A model generated the notes under the pieces. That model worked only from the letters and a program-made list of their open reading frames with translations, was not told the origin of the DNA and searched no databases. DNA of 64,000 nt from an uncultured Eubacteriales bacterium. Its GTDB lineage: Bacteria > Bacillota > Clostridia > Christensenellales > Aristaeellaceae. The first letter of the stretch is position 1. Each line of letters starts with the position of its first letter. This document shows positions 16,644 through 27,291 of the stretch, in pieces. The stretch lies in assembly GCA_900316415.1 (NCBI GenBank), contig ONCV01000003.1, positions 62,001-126,000 of the forward strand, read 5' to 3'. Position numbers and translations under genes: made by a program.

Positions 16644-18305
16644 TTGATACGTTTCAAGACGATCGACGGGCTGCTGCTGCGCGATATGGCAGTGGCTGGA
16701 ACAACCCTGCTGGAGCGGAACCGGGAAGCGGTTGACGCGCTGAACGTGTTCCCCGTTCCTGACGGAGATACCGGAACGAACATGTCTCTGACCATGCAGA
16801 GCGCGATCCGGGAAATAAACAGCAAGGAATATCTCCGGGCCGATGAAGCCGCCAGTGCGCTGAGCAAGGGTGCGCTGAAAGGGGCCCGGGGGAACAGCGG
16901 AGTCATTACCAGCCAGCTGTTCCGCGGCTTTGCCAAGGCGCTGAAGGGCATCGAGAAGATCACGCCCCTGCAGTTTGCCCAGGCCCTTGGAAAAGGCGCT
17001 GAAGTGGCTTACAAGGCGGTCATGAAGCCCAAGGAGGGAACGATCCTGACCGTTGCCCGTGTGGTGGCGGAGGACGCGCTGAAGCAGGCGCAGAAGGATC
17101 CCGACGATTATGATGCGCTGATCGGCGTGATACTGAAGAGCGGCGAAGCCATTCTGAAGAAAACGCCGGAGATGCTTCCCGCGCTGAAACAGGCGGGAGT
17201 CGTGGATTCCGGCGGCCGGGGTCTGATGCTGATCTATCAGGGCTACGCCGCCGTTCTCCGCGGTGAGGATATCAGCCTGGCACAGCCCGATATGGCGGAG
17301 GATTCCTCTGCCGGCACGGATGACTGGCACGACCTGAGCCGGGATCTGACGCATACCTATTGTGTGAACTTTGATCTGTTCTCCTTCCGGGATGACTGCG
17401 ATGAGCATGATCTGGACTCGTTCCGGCGCCGTCTCAACCGGATCGGAGACTGTGTTCAGGTGCAGGGTGACCTTTCCGGTGCCACGGTGCATGTACATAC
17501 AGACAACCCCGGCAGCGCGCTGGAATACGGCGTGGAACTCGGCGAGGTACGGAACATTCGGATTGACAATCTTGCGGAGATGAAGCGCGCGCTGGAATCC
17601 GGCAGCGCTTCGTCCTCCGGCGAGCCCGAGCCCGATGCCGCCCCCGAAAAGGAATATGGCATGGTCGCCATCTCTGTCGGCGAAGGGTTTACCGGCTTTT
17701 TCCGCGATCTGAACGTGGACGAAGTCGTGGAAGGCGGCCAGACGATGAATCCCTCGGTGGACGATATTCTGCATGCGATGAGCCGGATCAACGCAGAGCA
17801 TATCTTCATTCTGCCGAACAACGGAAATATCATTTTTGCCGCAAACCAGGCAGCGAAGATGAGCAAACGGGATGTAAAGGTTGTTCCCACCAAGAATGTC
17901 GCCATGGGAATTGCGGCTGCCATCGCCTTCCAGGGAGATCAGAATGTGGAGGAGAATCTGGCCCGGATGACGGAAGCCGCGGAGCATGTGAAAACCGCCA
18001 CCGTGACCTATGCGATCCGGGACAGCGAGTACAATGGGATCACAATTCGGGAAGGGGATATCATCGGACTGCACAACGGTCAGATTGAATTCTCCGGGCA
18101 TAGCGTGGAAGAGGTTGCGCTGGAGACCATGAAAAACGTGGTCACGGAAGAGGACGAACTGATCACCGTCTATTATGGCGCGGATGTTTCCGAGGCGGAT
18201 GCGGAAGCGCTTGCGGCCCGCCTCAGTGAAGAATATGAGGATTGCGACGTGGAGTATCACAGCGGCGGTCAGCCCCTGTATTACTACCTGATCTCCGTGG
18301 AATAA
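16644..18305 (+). CDS. fakA: Fatty acid kinase catalytic subunit FakA (YloV, DAK2 domain)
   Basis: Phosphorylates fatty acids held by a FakB (DegV-type) carrier, feeding phospholipid synthesis. The N-terminal DhaL/DAK2 domain has N-V-F-P-V-P-D-G-D-T-G-T-N with the Mg-binding Asp at 40 and 42, then A-R-G-N-S-G-V-I-T-S-Q. Middle and C-terminal domains follow the YloV pattern. The TTG start at 16644 is preferred because CGGAGGG lies eight bases before it; ATG 16620 has no ribosome site and would include that site in the coding region. No fakB is in the window. Confidence 0.9.
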   Translation: MIRFKTIDGLLLRDMAVAGTTLLERNREAVDALNVFPVPDGDTGTNMSLTMQSAIREINSKEYLRADEAASALSKGALKGARGNSGVITSQLFRGFAKALKGIEKITPLQFAQALGKGAEVAYKAVMKPKEGTILTVARVVAEDALKQAQKDPDDYDALIGVILKSGEAILKKTPEMLPALKQAGVVDSGGRGLMLIYQGYAAVLRGEDISLAQPDMAEDSSAGTDDWHDLSRDLTHTYCVNFDLFSFRDDCDEHDLDSFRRRLNRIGDCVQVQGDLSGATVHVHTDNPGSALEYGVELGEVRNIRIDNLAEMKRALESGSASSSGEPEPDAAPEKEYGMVAISVGEGFTGFFRDLNVDEVVEGGQTMNPSVDDILHAMSRINAEHIFILPNNGNIIFAANQAAKMSKRDVKVVPTKNVAMGIAAAIAFQGDQNVEENLARMTEAAEHVKTATVTYAIRDSEYNGITIREGDIIGLHNGQIEFSGHSVEEVALETMKNVVTEEDELITVYYGADVSEADAEALAARLSEEYEDCDVEYHSGGQPLYYYLISVE

Positions 18306-18343
18306 TAGCGGGAAGGACAGTTCAGCAGGAGAATGCAGGGTAC

Positions 18344-20365
18344 ATGAAGGAATTATCTGATCTGAAAGGGCTTGGCCCGACCAGACTCAATCGGATGCGC
18401 GCAATGGGCATTTGCTCATTGCGCGATTTATTGTACTTTTTTCCCGTTCGCTACGAGGATCAGACCCATGAGACCCCGATAAAGGATACGGGTACCGGGA
18501 ATTATCTGGTGCGGGGACTTCTTTCGGAAGCGCCGAAGATTTCCTACTTTCACGGATCAAGCAGGGCAACGGCCATCGTTCGGGATGAAAGCGGATCGCT
18601 TCCGCTGTGCTGGTTCAACGAGCCCTGGGTTCGGCAGCAGATGCCCGTTGGAAGAGAGATCCTGCTCTATGGCAGGGTGAAGGAATCCAATCGGAGGAAA
18701 ATCCTGTACAATCCCCGCCTCGTGACGGAAAAGGGCTGGGTTCCGGTCTATCGCGCCGTTCGGGGGCTTCCTGCCCGGACGATGCGCGAAATGATCCGTG
18801 AAGCCCTGAATGAAGCGGACCGGATCTGTCCTGAAACGCTGCCCCGGAACCTGCGGGAGCGGTATGGACTGGTGGAACTGAAGGAAGCGATCTGCCAGCT
18901 GCATTTTCCGCAAAGTCCGGATATGCTGAAAAATGCCCGGCGCAGAATCGATTTTGAAAACATGCTGATCTATCTGACAGGGGTTCGCCTGTTCCGGAAC
19001 TGGAACCGACCCGGATGGGATATTCCGGCCAGCGCAGAAGACTGTGAATCCTTCTGGCGGAGTATGCCTTTTTCCCCCACGGCCGCCCAGAAGCGCGTTC
19101 TGAAAGAGATTGCCGGCGATCTGGGGAAGGAGCGGGCCATGAGCAGACTGGTGCAGGGGGATGTGGGCTGCGGAAAAACAGCGCTGGCCTTTGGCGCAAT
19201 CTTCCTTGCGGCCCGGAAGGGCTTTCAGTCAGCCATGATGGCTCCGACCGAAATCCTGGCCAGGCAGCACTTTGAGAATGCCTCTGCTCAGCTGGAACCT
19301 CTCGGAATCCGCTGTGCGCTGCTGACCGGAAGCACCCGGGCTGCGGAACGCAGAAGGACACTTCAGGCCCTGGCCGCCGGAGAAATCCAGGCAGTTTTCG
19401 GAACGCACGCGCTGATCAGTGAAGGCGTTGTATATCATCGGCTGGGGTTGGTGATCACGGATGAACAGCACCGCTTCGGCGTCCGCCAGCGGAGCGCACT
19501 GCAGGAAAAAGGCGCGGAAAAGGCCGGCCAGGAGGGAAAGGCCCCCCATGTTCTGGTCATGTCTGCCACTCCCATTCCCAGGACGATGGCACTGATTCTA
19601 TATGGAGATCTGGACCTGAGTATCGTGGACGAGCTTCCTCCGGGACGAAAGCCCGTCCAGACCAGAGTCGTTCCCAGCACGAAAAGGGAAGCCCTTTATA
19701 CCTATCTTCGCAAGGAGGTACTTGCCGGACAGCAGGCCTATGTCGTCTGCCCCCTGGTGGAGGACAGCGAGGAGATGGATGATGTCGTCAGCGCGGAAAA
19801 ACTGTTCGCGGAGCTTCAGCAGCGCCTTCTGCCTGAGGTCCGGATCGGGATGACCTGGGGATCCCAGAAAAGCGAAGAAAAAGCCCGGATCCTCCATGAT
19901 TTTGCCTCCGGAGATCTGCGGGTTCTCGTCGCCACGACCGTCATTGAGGTGGGCGTGAATGTCCCCAGCGCCACGATCATGATCGTGGAAAATGCGGAGC
20001 GGTTTGGCCTCAGTCAGCTGCATCAGCTTCGGGGGCGCGTTGGCCGCGGGGACAGGGAGAGTTGGTGCTTCCTGTGTTCCGACAACAGCGGAAAGATCCG
20101 GATTCTCTGCGAGACCGGGGACGGCTTTGAGATCGCGAAAAAGGATCTGGCGATCCGCGGACCGGGTGATCTGATCGGAATACGGCAAAGCGGAGAAGCC
20201 GCCCTGAACGTCCCCGGCGGGGGGGATGTTCTCCTGCTGGATGAGGTGCAAAAGTGTGTTCGGGAACTGGCGGAAAGGGAGAGTCTGAAGGAAGAGCGGC
20301 TCCGGGTGGAACAGTTGGCCCGAAGCGTTCTTGATCGCAGGGATTTTCAGATTGCCCGGAACTGA
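18344..20365 (+). CDS. recG: ATP-dependent DNA helicase RecG
   Basis: Branch-migration helicase that remodels stalled forks. N-terminal wedge domain (OB fold, residues ~50-150), Walker A G-D-V-G-C-G-K-T, D-E-Q-H box, S-A-T-P-I-P-R motif III and the C-terminal helicase motifs R-G-R-V-G-R-G. ATG 18344 chosen; an upstream frame extension into fakA lacks a ribosome site. 673 residues, normal for RecG. The order yloU-yloV-recG is conserved in Bacillota. Confidence 0.95.
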   Translation: MKELSDLKGLGPTRLNRMRAMGICSLRDLLYFFPVRYEDQTHETPIKDTGTGNYLVRGLLSEAPKISYFHGSSRATAIVRDESGSLPLCWFNEPWVRQQMPVGREILLYGRVKESNRRKILYNPRLVTEKGWVPVYRAVRGLPARTMREMIREALNEADRICPETLPRNLRERYGLVELKEAICQLHFPQSPDMLKNARRRIDFENMLIYLTGVRLFRNWNRPGWDIPASAEDCESFWRSMPFSPTAAQKRVLKEIAGDLGKERAMSRLVQGDVGCGKTALAFGAIFLAARKGFQSAMMAPTEILARQHFENASAQLEPLGIRCALLTGSTRAAERRRTLQALAAGEIQAVFGTHALISEGVVYHRLGLVITDEQHRFGVRQRSALQEKGAEKAGQEGKAPHVLVMSATPIPRTMALILYGDLDLSIVDELPPGRKPVQTRVVPSTKREALYTYLRKEVLAGQQAYVVCPLVEDSEEMDDVVSAEKLFAELQQRLLPEVRIGMTWGSQKSEEKARILHDFASGDLRVLVATTVIEVGVNVPSATIMIVENAERFGLSQLHQLRGRVGRGDRESWCFLCSDNSGKIRILCETGDGFEIAKKDLAIRGPGDLIGIRQSGEAALNVPGGGDVLLLDEVQKCVRELAERESLKEERLRVEQLARSVLDRRDFQIARN

Positions 20366-20433
20366 CTGCAGGTCTCCAAAGCTCCGGAACCATCATCTGA
20401 GAAGTTTCTCCTGTCCCAAACGGACGGATGGCT

Positions 20434-21585
20434 TCAGTCCATCAGTTCCACCAGCACGGAATTCTGCAGATCCATTCCTTTTCGGGTGCATTTCCATGCG
20501 CCGTCTCTGAAACAGACCAGGCCCTGTTCCTGCAGGATGTTCAGCTTTTCCCCATAGCAGGAGCGAAGGGAGCGGCGATGCATCCGCTCAAAGCATTCCT
20601 CGGATACTCCCCGGTTCATACGCAGGCCCAGCATCATTGTCTCAAACCTGGCTTCGGCGGGAGATATTTCTGTTTTCTCGGAAAACAGCGGCTTTTTTTC
20701 CCGAATTCCTCTCCGGTAAGCTTCCGGGTCCGCTGTGTTTGTGCTCCTGAGATAATGCATCCCGGCTTCATCCTGCGTCATGTTTCCCATGGAGGACGCG
20801 GAAGCGCCCAGGCCCAGATAGGGGACCTGGGACCAATAACCGATATTATGCCGGCAGGCATATCCCGGGAGGGCAAAATTCGATATCTCATATTGCAGAA
20901 AACCGTTTTTTGCCAGAACGGAGAGCAGCAGATCATACATATCCCGTTCGTCCTCCGGCTCCGGAAGGCTCAGCCTGCCGGACGCCAGATCCTCCGACAG
21001 CGGTGTTCCTTCCTCCGGAATCAGACCGTAGGCACTCAGATGCGTCGGAGAAAGGGACAGCGCCTTCTGAATCGTCTCCTGCCAGTCCTGACGCGTCTGC
21101 CCCGGCAGGCCGAAGATCAGATCCAGACTCAGATTCTCAAATCCGGCAGTCCGGGCCATCCGGACGCTCCGCTCCACCGCAGAAAAATCATGAATCCGGC
21201 CCAGTGTCTTCAGCAGGTGGGACTGGTATGCCTGCATGCCAAGGGACAGCCGGTTGACGCCAGCGTCCCGAACGGCCTGAAGCCACTCTTCGGTAAGCGT
21301 TCCCGGATTCGCCTCCACCGTCCACTCCTGCACGGAATCCAGGGGCAGCCGCTCCTTCAGTCCCAGCAGGCATGCCTCCATCAGCTCCGCAGGCAAAAGA
21401 GACGGGGTTCCTCCTCCCAGATAAACCGTCTGAATGGGAGAGGAAACCTCCTTCCTTCGCAGTTCCGCTTCCTCCAGCAGCGCGGAAACATAATCGGGCA
21501 TGCTGTTTTCCAGACCCGGATAGGACGCGAAATCACAGTATCTGCATTTTTGACGGCAAAAGGGAAAGTGTACGTAAAGCTCCAT
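20434..21585 (-). CDS. hemW: Heme chaperone / coproporphyrinogen III oxidase-like radical SAM protein HemW
   Basis: Radical SAM protein with the C-x3-C-x2-C cluster motif at Cys10, Cys14 and Cys17 (H-F-P-F-C-R-Q-K-C-R-Y-C-D-F), then L-G-G-G-T-P-S-L-L and a C-terminal HemW winged domain. The absence of an extra N-terminal Cys (as in HemN) supports HemW, a heme-inserting chaperone. Last gene of the minus-strand operon beginning at the DUF512 gene. Confidence 0.92.
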   Translation of the reverse strand: MELYVHFPFCRQKCRYCDFASYPGLENSMPDYVSALLEEAELRRKEVSSPIQTVYLGGGTPSLLPAELMEACLLGLKERLPLDSVQEWTVEANPGTLTEEWLQAVRDAGVNRLSLGMQAYQSHLLKTLGRIHDFSAVERSVRMARTAGFENLSLDLIFGLPGQTRQDWQETIQKALSLSPTHLSAYGLIPEEGTPLSEDLASGRLSLPEPEDERDMYDLLLSVLAKNGFLQYEISNFALPGYACRHNIGYWSQVPYLGLGASASSMGNMTQDEAGMHYLRSTNTADPEAYRRGIREKKPLFSEKTEISPAEARFETMMLGLRMNRGVSEECFERMHRRSLRSCYGEKLNILQEQGLVCFRDGAWKCTRKGMDLQNSVLVELMD

Positions 21586-21597
21586 ATTTCACTCTTT

Positions 21598-22077
21598 TCA
21601 GTCCGCCAGATTCTGAATGTTCCGACCGCTGTCATAGGCGTAGGATACAGTATTCCAGGTTCCTCCCCGGCAGGACCGGAGAAAGCAGAGACAGGTATCC
21701 GCATGATCCACGAGAAAGCGGTTCCTTTTCTGCATGCATCCGGGGAAATACTCCTCCGAAACATAGATCACGCGATCCGCTTCCCGCAGCAGCATCTGAT
21801 ACATCTCCTGATCCGCCCTGCACCACCGGTCAGCCTGACTCCGGCAGGGAAGGGCCAGCACCAGCGTAACATCCGGATGGCTGTTCCGCAGAACCAGCAC
21901 CGCCTGCGCAGCCAGCGTATCAAAGCCCAGTGCGCCACCGGACAGGAACACGCGCTTGCCTGTTGCGTAATATGATTCCAGCTCCGTCCGCAGCCGGATC
22001 CGGATCTTCGATGTCTCCCCGGGAGAAAGCGCCCTGTGCCCGGTAAAGCAGAGGCAGGACTCGGCGGGAAAACTCAG
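21598..22077 (-). CDS. YpsA-like SLOG-fold protein (DUF1273)
   Basis: Residues [11 protein letters not shown] near the start, [12 protein letters not shown] and [11 protein letters not shown] fit the DUF1273/YpsA branch of the SLOG (Rossmann-like, nucleotide-binding) superfamily. Role unknown; Bacillus YpsA affects cell division. There is no ATG, GTG or TTG near the conserved start. A CTG at 22077-22075 overlaps the lepA stop (CTGA), suggesting translational coupling from a rare CTG start and a ~159-residue protein. The only in-frame ATG upstream (22209) would overlap lepA by 136 bases and add unrelated sequence. Confidence 0.75.
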   Translation of the reverse strand: MSFPAESCLCFTGHRALSPGETSKIRIRLRTELESYYATGKRVFLSGGALGFDTLAAQAVLVLRNSHPDVTLVLALPCRSQADRWCRADQEMYQMLLREADRVIYVSEEYFPGCMQKRNRFLVDHADTCLCFLRSCRGGTWNTVSYAYDSGRNIQNLAD

Positions 22078-23873
22078 GAATCCATCTTCAGCACAGCGAT
22101 AAATGCCTCGCTCGGAATCTGCACGGTTCCGAACTGGCGCATGCGTTTTTTCCCTTCCTTCTGCTTCTCCAACAACTTCTTTTTTCTGGTGATATCGCCG
22201 CCGTAACATTTGGCTAAAACATCCTTTCGCATGGCCTTGACCGTTTCGCGGGCGATCACTTTTCCGCCGATGGCCGCCTGAATCGGAATTTCAAACTGCT
22301 GACGCGGAATCACATCCTTCAGCTTTTCCGCGATGCTTCTTCCGCGGGCATAGGCTTTGTCCCGATGAACAATGATGGAAAACGCGTCGCAGAGTTCCCC
22401 GTTCAGCAGAAGATCCAGCTTCACAAGATCGCTGGTCCGATAATCCTTCAGCTCATAGTCAAAGGAGGCATATCCCCGGCTGCGGCTCTTCACCTGGTCA
22501 AAGAAATCAAAAATGATTTCGTTCAGAGGCAGTTCGTAGTTCAACCGGACCCGGTTTCCCTCGTATTGCATGTCGAGGAAGAGTCCTCTTTTTTCCTGAC
22601 AAAGATCCATCAGCGACCCCACGGCATCCTGCGGCGTATAGATGGTCGCGTGGACATAGGGCTCCTCCATGCTGGCAATTTCCGTCGCGGGAGGGAGATT
22701 TGCCGGATTGTCGATTGTCAGCGTTTCCCCATTGGTTTTGTTGACCCGGTAGATAACACTTGGCGCTGTCGTAACCAGATTCAGATCAAATTCACGCTCC
22801 AGCCGGGATGTCAGGATATCCATATGCAGCAGTCCCAGAAAGCCGCACCGGAACCCGTAACCCAGCGCAACGGAGGTTTCCGGCTCAAAGGACAGCGAAG
22901 CGTCGTTCATCCGGAGCTTTTCCAGCGCATCCTTCAGCGCCGGGTAGTCCGCTCCGTCCGCGGGATAGATGCCGCAGTATACCATGGGCGTCACGTGCCG
23001 GTATCCGGGAAGCGGGCTGTCCGCAGGATTCTCTGCATCGGTGATGGTATCACCTACCCGGGTATCGCTGACGTCCTTGATGGAGGCTGCCACATAGCCC
23101 ACGTCTCCGGCCTTCAGTTCCTCGCAGGGCGTATAGCCGGGGGAGAAGATCCCCACCTCCACCACATCAAACTCGCCGCCGGTCGCCATCAGACGCATGC
23201 GCATTCCCGGCCGGATCGTTCCTTCCTTGACTCGAATGAAGCAGATCGCTCCGCGGTAATTGTCATACATCGCATCAAAGATCAGCGCCTGCAGCTTCTC
23301 CTCGGCGTTTCCTTCCGGCGCGGGGATATGCTCCACGATGGCCTCCAGCACCTGATCCACATTCAGTCCGGTCTTGGCGGAGACGCAGGGGGCATAACTG
23401 GCGTCCAGTCCGATGACCTCCTCAATCTCCTGCCTGACCTCTTCCGGGCGGGCGGAAGGGAGATCGATCTTGTTGATTACGGGGATGATTTCCAGATTGT
23501 GCTCAAGAGCCAGGTAGACATTGGCCAGGGTCTGGGCTTCGATCCCCTGGGTCGCGTCGACGACAAGAAGTGCGCCTTCGCAGGCGGCAAGCGCCCGGGA
23601 GACCTCATAGGTAAAGTCCACATGCCCGGGGGTGTCAATCAGATTCAGGATATAGGTCTGTCCGTCCTTCGACCGGTACTTCATATGGACAGCCTTGCTC
23701 TTGATGGTGATGCCCCGCTCCCTCTCCAGCTCCATGCTGTCCAGCATCTGGTCCATCATTTCCCGCTGCTCAAAAACACCGGTAGTCTCCAGAATCCGAT
23801 CCGCCAGCGTGCTTTTTCCATGATCAATATGCGCAATAATGCAGAAATTCCTTGTATGCTTCGCGTCAGACAA
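22074..23873 (-). CDS. lepA: Elongation factor 4 (LepA)
   Basis: Translational GTPase that acts on stalled or maturing ribosomes. G1 A-H-I-D-H-G-K-S, G3 D-T-P-G-H, G4 N-K-I-D, domains II-IV and the LepA-specific C-terminus with [19 protein letters not shown] start at 23873, nine bases after AAGGAGG. 599 residues as expected. It sits between plsY and the YpsA-like gene. Confidence 0.97.
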   Translation of the reverse strand: MSDAKHTRNFCIIAHIDHGKSTLADRILETTGVFEQREMMDQMLDSMELERERGITIKSKAVHMKYRSKDGQTYILNLIDTPGHVDFTYEVSRALAACEGALLVVDATQGIEAQTLANVYLALEHNLEIIPVINKIDLPSARPEEVRQEIEEVIGLDASYAPCVSAKTGLNVDQVLEAIVEHIPAPEGNAEEKLQALIFDAMYDNYRGAICFIRVKEGTIRPGMRMRLMATGGEFDVVEVGIFSPGYTPCEELKAGDVGYVAASIKDVSDTRVGDTITDAENPADSPLPGYRHVTPMVYCGIYPADGADYPALKDALEKLRMNDASLSFEPETSVALGYGFRCGFLGLLHMDILTSRLEREFDLNLVTTAPSVIYRVNKTNGETLTIDNPANLPPATEIASMEEPYVHATIYTPQDAVGSLMDLCQEKRGLFLDMQYEGNRVRLNYELPLNEIIFDFFDQVKSRSRGYASFDYELKDYRTSDLVKLDLLLNGELCDAFSIIVHRDKAYARGRSIAEKLKDVIPRQQFEIPIQAAIGGKVIARETVKAMRKDVLAKCYGGDITRKKKLLEKQKEGKKRMRQFGTVQIPSEAFIAVLKMDS

Positions 23874-23934
23874 GGCCGGAATCCTCCTTCAATCTTTCCG
23901 TCTCGCCGAAAAGCCCGACTTTCCGGCATGCATT

Positions 23935-24543
23935 CTATTTCCTTTGGCCAAAGCGGTTCTCCGTACCGTTCAGGAGTCGCTCGATATTGGCCCTGTGCCG
24001 CAGGAGACAAAGCACCGCCAGCAAAACTGCCCACAGAATGATTCGATAATCGCCGGCACTGCAGAACACGGAAACCAGAATCGCGTACAGCACCAGCATA
24101 CTCATGCTTGCCAGGGAGACATACTTCGTCAGCACAACGATCAGAATTCCCAGCACGTAGCAGCACAAAGCCGGCACGGGAAAGCAGAAAAGCATGACGC
24201 CCAGGCTGCTGGCGACCCCTTTGCCGCCTTTCAGCTGAAAGAAAATCGGCCAGTTATGTCCGATCACCACCGCTACGCCGCAGAACAGGGCTCCTAGATG
24301 GGATCCGGTGATCAGCTGCCCCAGATAGCAGGCCAGAACCGCCTTGAGGGCATCTCCCCAGAAGGTGATCAGCCCCGGAATCCACCCCATGGTACGCTGC
24401 ACATTCGTCGCCCCGGTGTTTTTGCTTCCCACCGTACGCAGATCCGGGCCGTGCATATATCGGGAAACCAGAATTCCCGTGGAAATCGAACCAAGCGCAT
24501 AGGCCAGAATACCTGCCAGAAGATAGAGTACTCCTCTGCTCAT
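23935..24543 (-). CDS. plsY: Acyl-phosphate:glycerol-3-phosphate acyltransferase PlsY
   Basis: Integral membrane enzyme adding the first acyl chain to glycerol-3-phosphate. About five hydrophobic segments and the three PlsY motifs: G-S-I-S-T-G (N-terminal loop), G-S-K-N-T-G-A-T-N and G-H-N-W-P-I-F-F-x-x-K-G-G-K-G-V-A. The start overlaps the der stop (ATGA). Confidence 0.96.
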   Translation of the reverse strand: MSRGVLYLLAGILAYALGSISTGILVSRYMHGPDLRTVGSKNTGATNVQRTMGWIPGLITFWGDALKAVLACYLGQLITGSHLGALFCGVAVVIGHNWPIFFQLKGGKGVASSLGVMLFCFPVPALCCYVLGILIVVLTKYVSLASMSMLVLYAILVSVFCSAGDYRIILWAVLLAVLCLLRHRANIERLLNGTENRFGQRK

Positions 24544-25880
24544 GACTGTCCATCCTCCTTCTTCCGGGGACGCAGGATAAAGCGAATGGGCGTCCCCGTA
24601 AAATCAAACGCTTTCCGGAAGCAGTTCTCCAGATACCGCTCATAGGCAAAGAACATCAACTTCTCATCGTTGACAAACAAGAGGAAGGAAGGCGGACAGA
24701 CGCCCTGCTGGGTCGCGTAATAAATCTTCAGCCTGCGGCCGCCCTGCATCGGGGGCTGCAGCGCATTGGTGGCCTCGTTCAGCACATCGTTCAGCACGCC
24801 GGTCGTAATCCTCTTGCGGGCCATGGCATAGACCTGCCGAACCTGATCCAGCACCGTGTGAACCCGCTGTCCGGTCAGAGCGGAGACAAAAAGCACCGGA
24901 CAGTAATCCATGAATTTCAGATCGGAAAGGATCTTCTTCCTGGTCTTCTCCAGGGTTCCGGTTTCCTTCTCCACCGCATCCCATTTGTTCACCAGAATCA
25001 CGGCAGCCTTGCCTTCATCGTGAATCAGCCCTGCGATCTTCGTGTCCTGCTCCGTCACCCCGTCGGCGGCATCCAGCATCAGAACGGCCACATCGCACCT
25101 GCGAATCGCCGCGATGGAGCGGAGCACGCTGTATCGTTCGAGGGTTTCATCCTCCACCGCCCGCTTTCTGCGAATACCTGCCGTATCTATGATATTGACG
25201 CTGTTTCCTTCCTCATCCACATACAGGGTATCGATGGCATCCCGGGTCGTGCCGGCTATATCGGAAACCATGGTTCGCTTCTGGCCGAGAATCCGGTTCG
25301 CCAGGGAGCTTTTTCCCACGTTGGGCCGTCCCACAATCGCCATCTGCAGCGTATGCTCTTCCTCTTCATCCTGGGGAGGCAGTTCCGGAAGGCAGCGGAA
25401 TATCTCATCCAGCAGATCTCCGAACCCCAGCATGTTCACTCCACTGATGCCGATGGGTTCCCCCAGGCCCAGTTCATAGAATTCATAGAGATGGTTCTGC
25501 ATGCCGGGATGGTCCATCTTGTTGACCACCAGGATAACGGGCTTGCGGGTCCGGCGCAGCATATTGGCCACTTCCCGGTCATCATCCTTCAGTCCTTCCC
25601 GGGCATCGGTAAAAAAGCAGATCACATCCGCCGTGTCCATGGCAATCTGGGCCTGCTCCCGCATCTGGGAGAGCAGAACGTCGTCGCTGCGGGGATCGAT
25701 CCCGCCGGTGTCAATCAGGGTCAGCCCTCTTCCCAGCCATTCCACATCCGCATAAATCCGGTCCCGGGTCACGCCGGGCAGATCATCCACGATACTGATC
25801 CGCTTTCCCGCCATCTTGTTGAAAAAGGTAGACTTTCCCACGTTGGGGCGCCCAATGATCGCTACCAAAGGCTTTGCCAT
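24540..25880 (-). CDS. der: Ribosome assembly GTPase Der (EngA)
   Basis: Two tandem GTPase domains, each with G-R-P-N-V-G-K-S (the first near residue 9, the second near 180) and their D-T-x-G and N-K-x-D motifs, then a KH-like C-terminal domain. Needed for 50S assembly. ATG 25880 has AGGAGG six bases upstream; the frame extends 20 codons more without a ribosome site. Coupled to plsY. Confidence 0.96.
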   Translation of the reverse strand: MAKPLVAIIGRPNVGKSTFFNKMAGKRISIVDDLPGVTRDRIYADVEWLGRGLTLIDTGGIDPRSDDVLLSQMREQAQIAMDTADVICFFTDAREGLKDDDREVANMLRRTRKPVILVVNKMDHPGMQNHLYEFYELGLGEPIGISGVNMLGFGDLLDEIFRCLPELPPQDEEEEHTLQMAIVGRPNVGKSSLANRILGQKRTMVSDIAGTTRDAIDTLYVDEEGNSVNIIDTAGIRRKRAVEDETLERYSVLRSIAAIRRCDVAVLMLDAADGVTEQDTKIAGLIHDEGKAAVILVNKWDAVEKETGTLEKTRKKILSDLKFMDYCPVLFVSALTGQRVHTVLDQVRQVYAMARKRITTGVLNDVLNEATNALQPPMQGGRRLKIYYATQQGVCPPSFLLFVNDEKLMFFAYERYLENCFRKAFDFTGTPIRFILRPRKKEDGQS

Positions 25881-25945
25881 TTCTTCCTCCTGCGCATCTC
25901 TGCCGCGCACTTTGTCAACACATCTGTGCATCGCGCACATTCATT

Positions 25946-27256
25946 TCAGCCCCCGTAGAGGGCCTGAAGAAAATCCTCCCCGTGATTCTGCACCACGCGG
26001 ATGGGCATTCCTGCCCGGCCCTGCAGTTCCGACAGGGTCAGATCATCCAGAAAGGTATCCGAGTTTTCCCGCAGCATGCTGCAGGAGATCATCACCCGGT
26101 CTCCGCTGCGGCCCTGCAGGGCTGCCAGCAGATCCTGCCCGGTGATCAGCCCGGTCACCGTCACGGAGGGGCCGAAGAATCGATTGGGAACCGCGAAAAC
26201 ATCCACTGTATCCTGGGGTCTGGCATAGCGACGGGCCAATTCCTGAATATAGGGCAATGCGGAAACGCCGGTCGGAATCAGGATATGCCGCGGAGGAACA
26301 TCCTTTTCGTCCATCCGCCTTTGCAGGGCGGGAAAGGCTTCCTCGCATTCCTCGGCCAGCAGGCGAAGCATTCCGATCCCGTTCTCAATCTGCGGATAAC
26401 CCTCGTAACTGTCTTCCGGGGGAACGGGGAGGCCGGCCAGGCTGTAGAACTCATCCGCCGGAAAAATGAACCGGGTTCCAAGTTCCCGAAGGTAATAGGC
26501 CTGAATCAGTTCAAAATCCCGAATCAGCTCCCGGGCTTCATCCGGCTGAAAAAGCCGCAGCTGGTAAAGTCCCTCCCGGTGATCCGTCAGTCCGATCGGC
26601 ACGATGGCAAGGCTTTGCGCGGCCGGATAGAGATTCGCCAGATCCACAATCGTACGATGCAGAATCGCGCCGTCATTCAGTCCGGGACAAAGCACGACCT
26701 GGCAGTGAAAATGAATGCCGGCCTCCTTCATTTTCTGAAGGCGTTCCAGCAAATTGCCTGCTGAGGGATTCCGCAGCATGCGGATCCGCGTTTCCGGATC
26801 CGTTGCGTGAACGGAGATATACAGCGGTGAAGCCTTTCTGCGGAGAATGCGCGAAAACTCGCGGTCGTCCACATTGGTCAGGGTGACAAAATTGCCCATC
26901 ATCAGGCTCAGGCGCCAGTCGTCATCCTTGACATACAGCGTCTTCCGCATTCCGGCAGGCATCTGATCCACAAAGCAGAAAACGCAGTGATTCCGGCAGA
27001 CCCTGGGTTCCAGAATGACACGTTCATCAAGCCGCAGGCCAAGGGGGGCTCCGGGAACCTTCCGGAGAAGCAGGGTACGCTCCGTGCCTGCTTCATCCTG
27101 CAGAACCATCTTCAGCCGGGACCCCTGGGAAAGCGCCTGATAATCGATCTCATCCAGGACTTCCTCCCCGTTGATCGCCAGCAAGGTCTCTCCGGCACGA
27201 ATGCCAGCTCGGAAAGCCAGAGAGCCGCGGGAAACAGACAGGATCCGGATCGCCAT
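25946..27256 (-). CDS. DUF512 radical-SAM-like protein with N-terminal PDZ domain
   Basis: Residues ~1-65 form a PDZ-like domain (G-S-L-A-F-R-A-G-I-R-A-G-E). A Cys cluster C-x3-C-x2-C follows at Cys87, Cys91 and Cys94 in R-V-C-R-N-H-C-V-F-C-F-V-D-Q-M-P, then M-G-N-F-V-T-L-T-N and I-S-V-H-A-T, and a C-terminal DUF512 domain. The family is widespread in Clostridia, commonly next to der, and has no settled function. First gene of the operon DUF512-der-plsY-lepA-ypsA-hemW, with a near-consensus promoter. Confidence 0.9.
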   Translation of the reverse strand: MAIRILSVSRGSLAFRAGIRAGETLLAINGEEVLDEIDYQALSQGSRLKMVLQDEAGTERTLLLRKVPGAPLGLRLDERVILEPRVCRNHCVFCFVDQMPAGMRKTLYVKDDDWRLSLMMGNFVTLTNVDDREFSRILRRKASPLYISVHATDPETRIRMLRNPSAGNLLERLQKMKEAGIHFHCQVVLCPGLNDGAILHRTIVDLANLYPAAQSLAIVPIGLTDHREGLYQLRLFQPDEARELIRDFELIQAYYLRELGTRFIFPADEFYSLAGLPVPPEDSYEGYPQIENGIGMLRLLAEECEEAFPALQRRMDEKDVPPRHILIPTGVSALPYIQELARRYARPQDTVDVFAVPNRFFGPSVTVTGLITGQDLLAALQGRSGDRVMISCSMLRENSDTFLDDLTLSELQGRAGMPIRVVQNHGEDFLQALYGG

Positions 27257-27291
27257 GCAGCAATCTCCTTTCCGTAAAATATCACTATTTT

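Noticed and set aside
16608..18260. 550-codon open frame on the minus strand opposite fakA
   Set aside because: Antisense to a clear FakA protein; no family motif.
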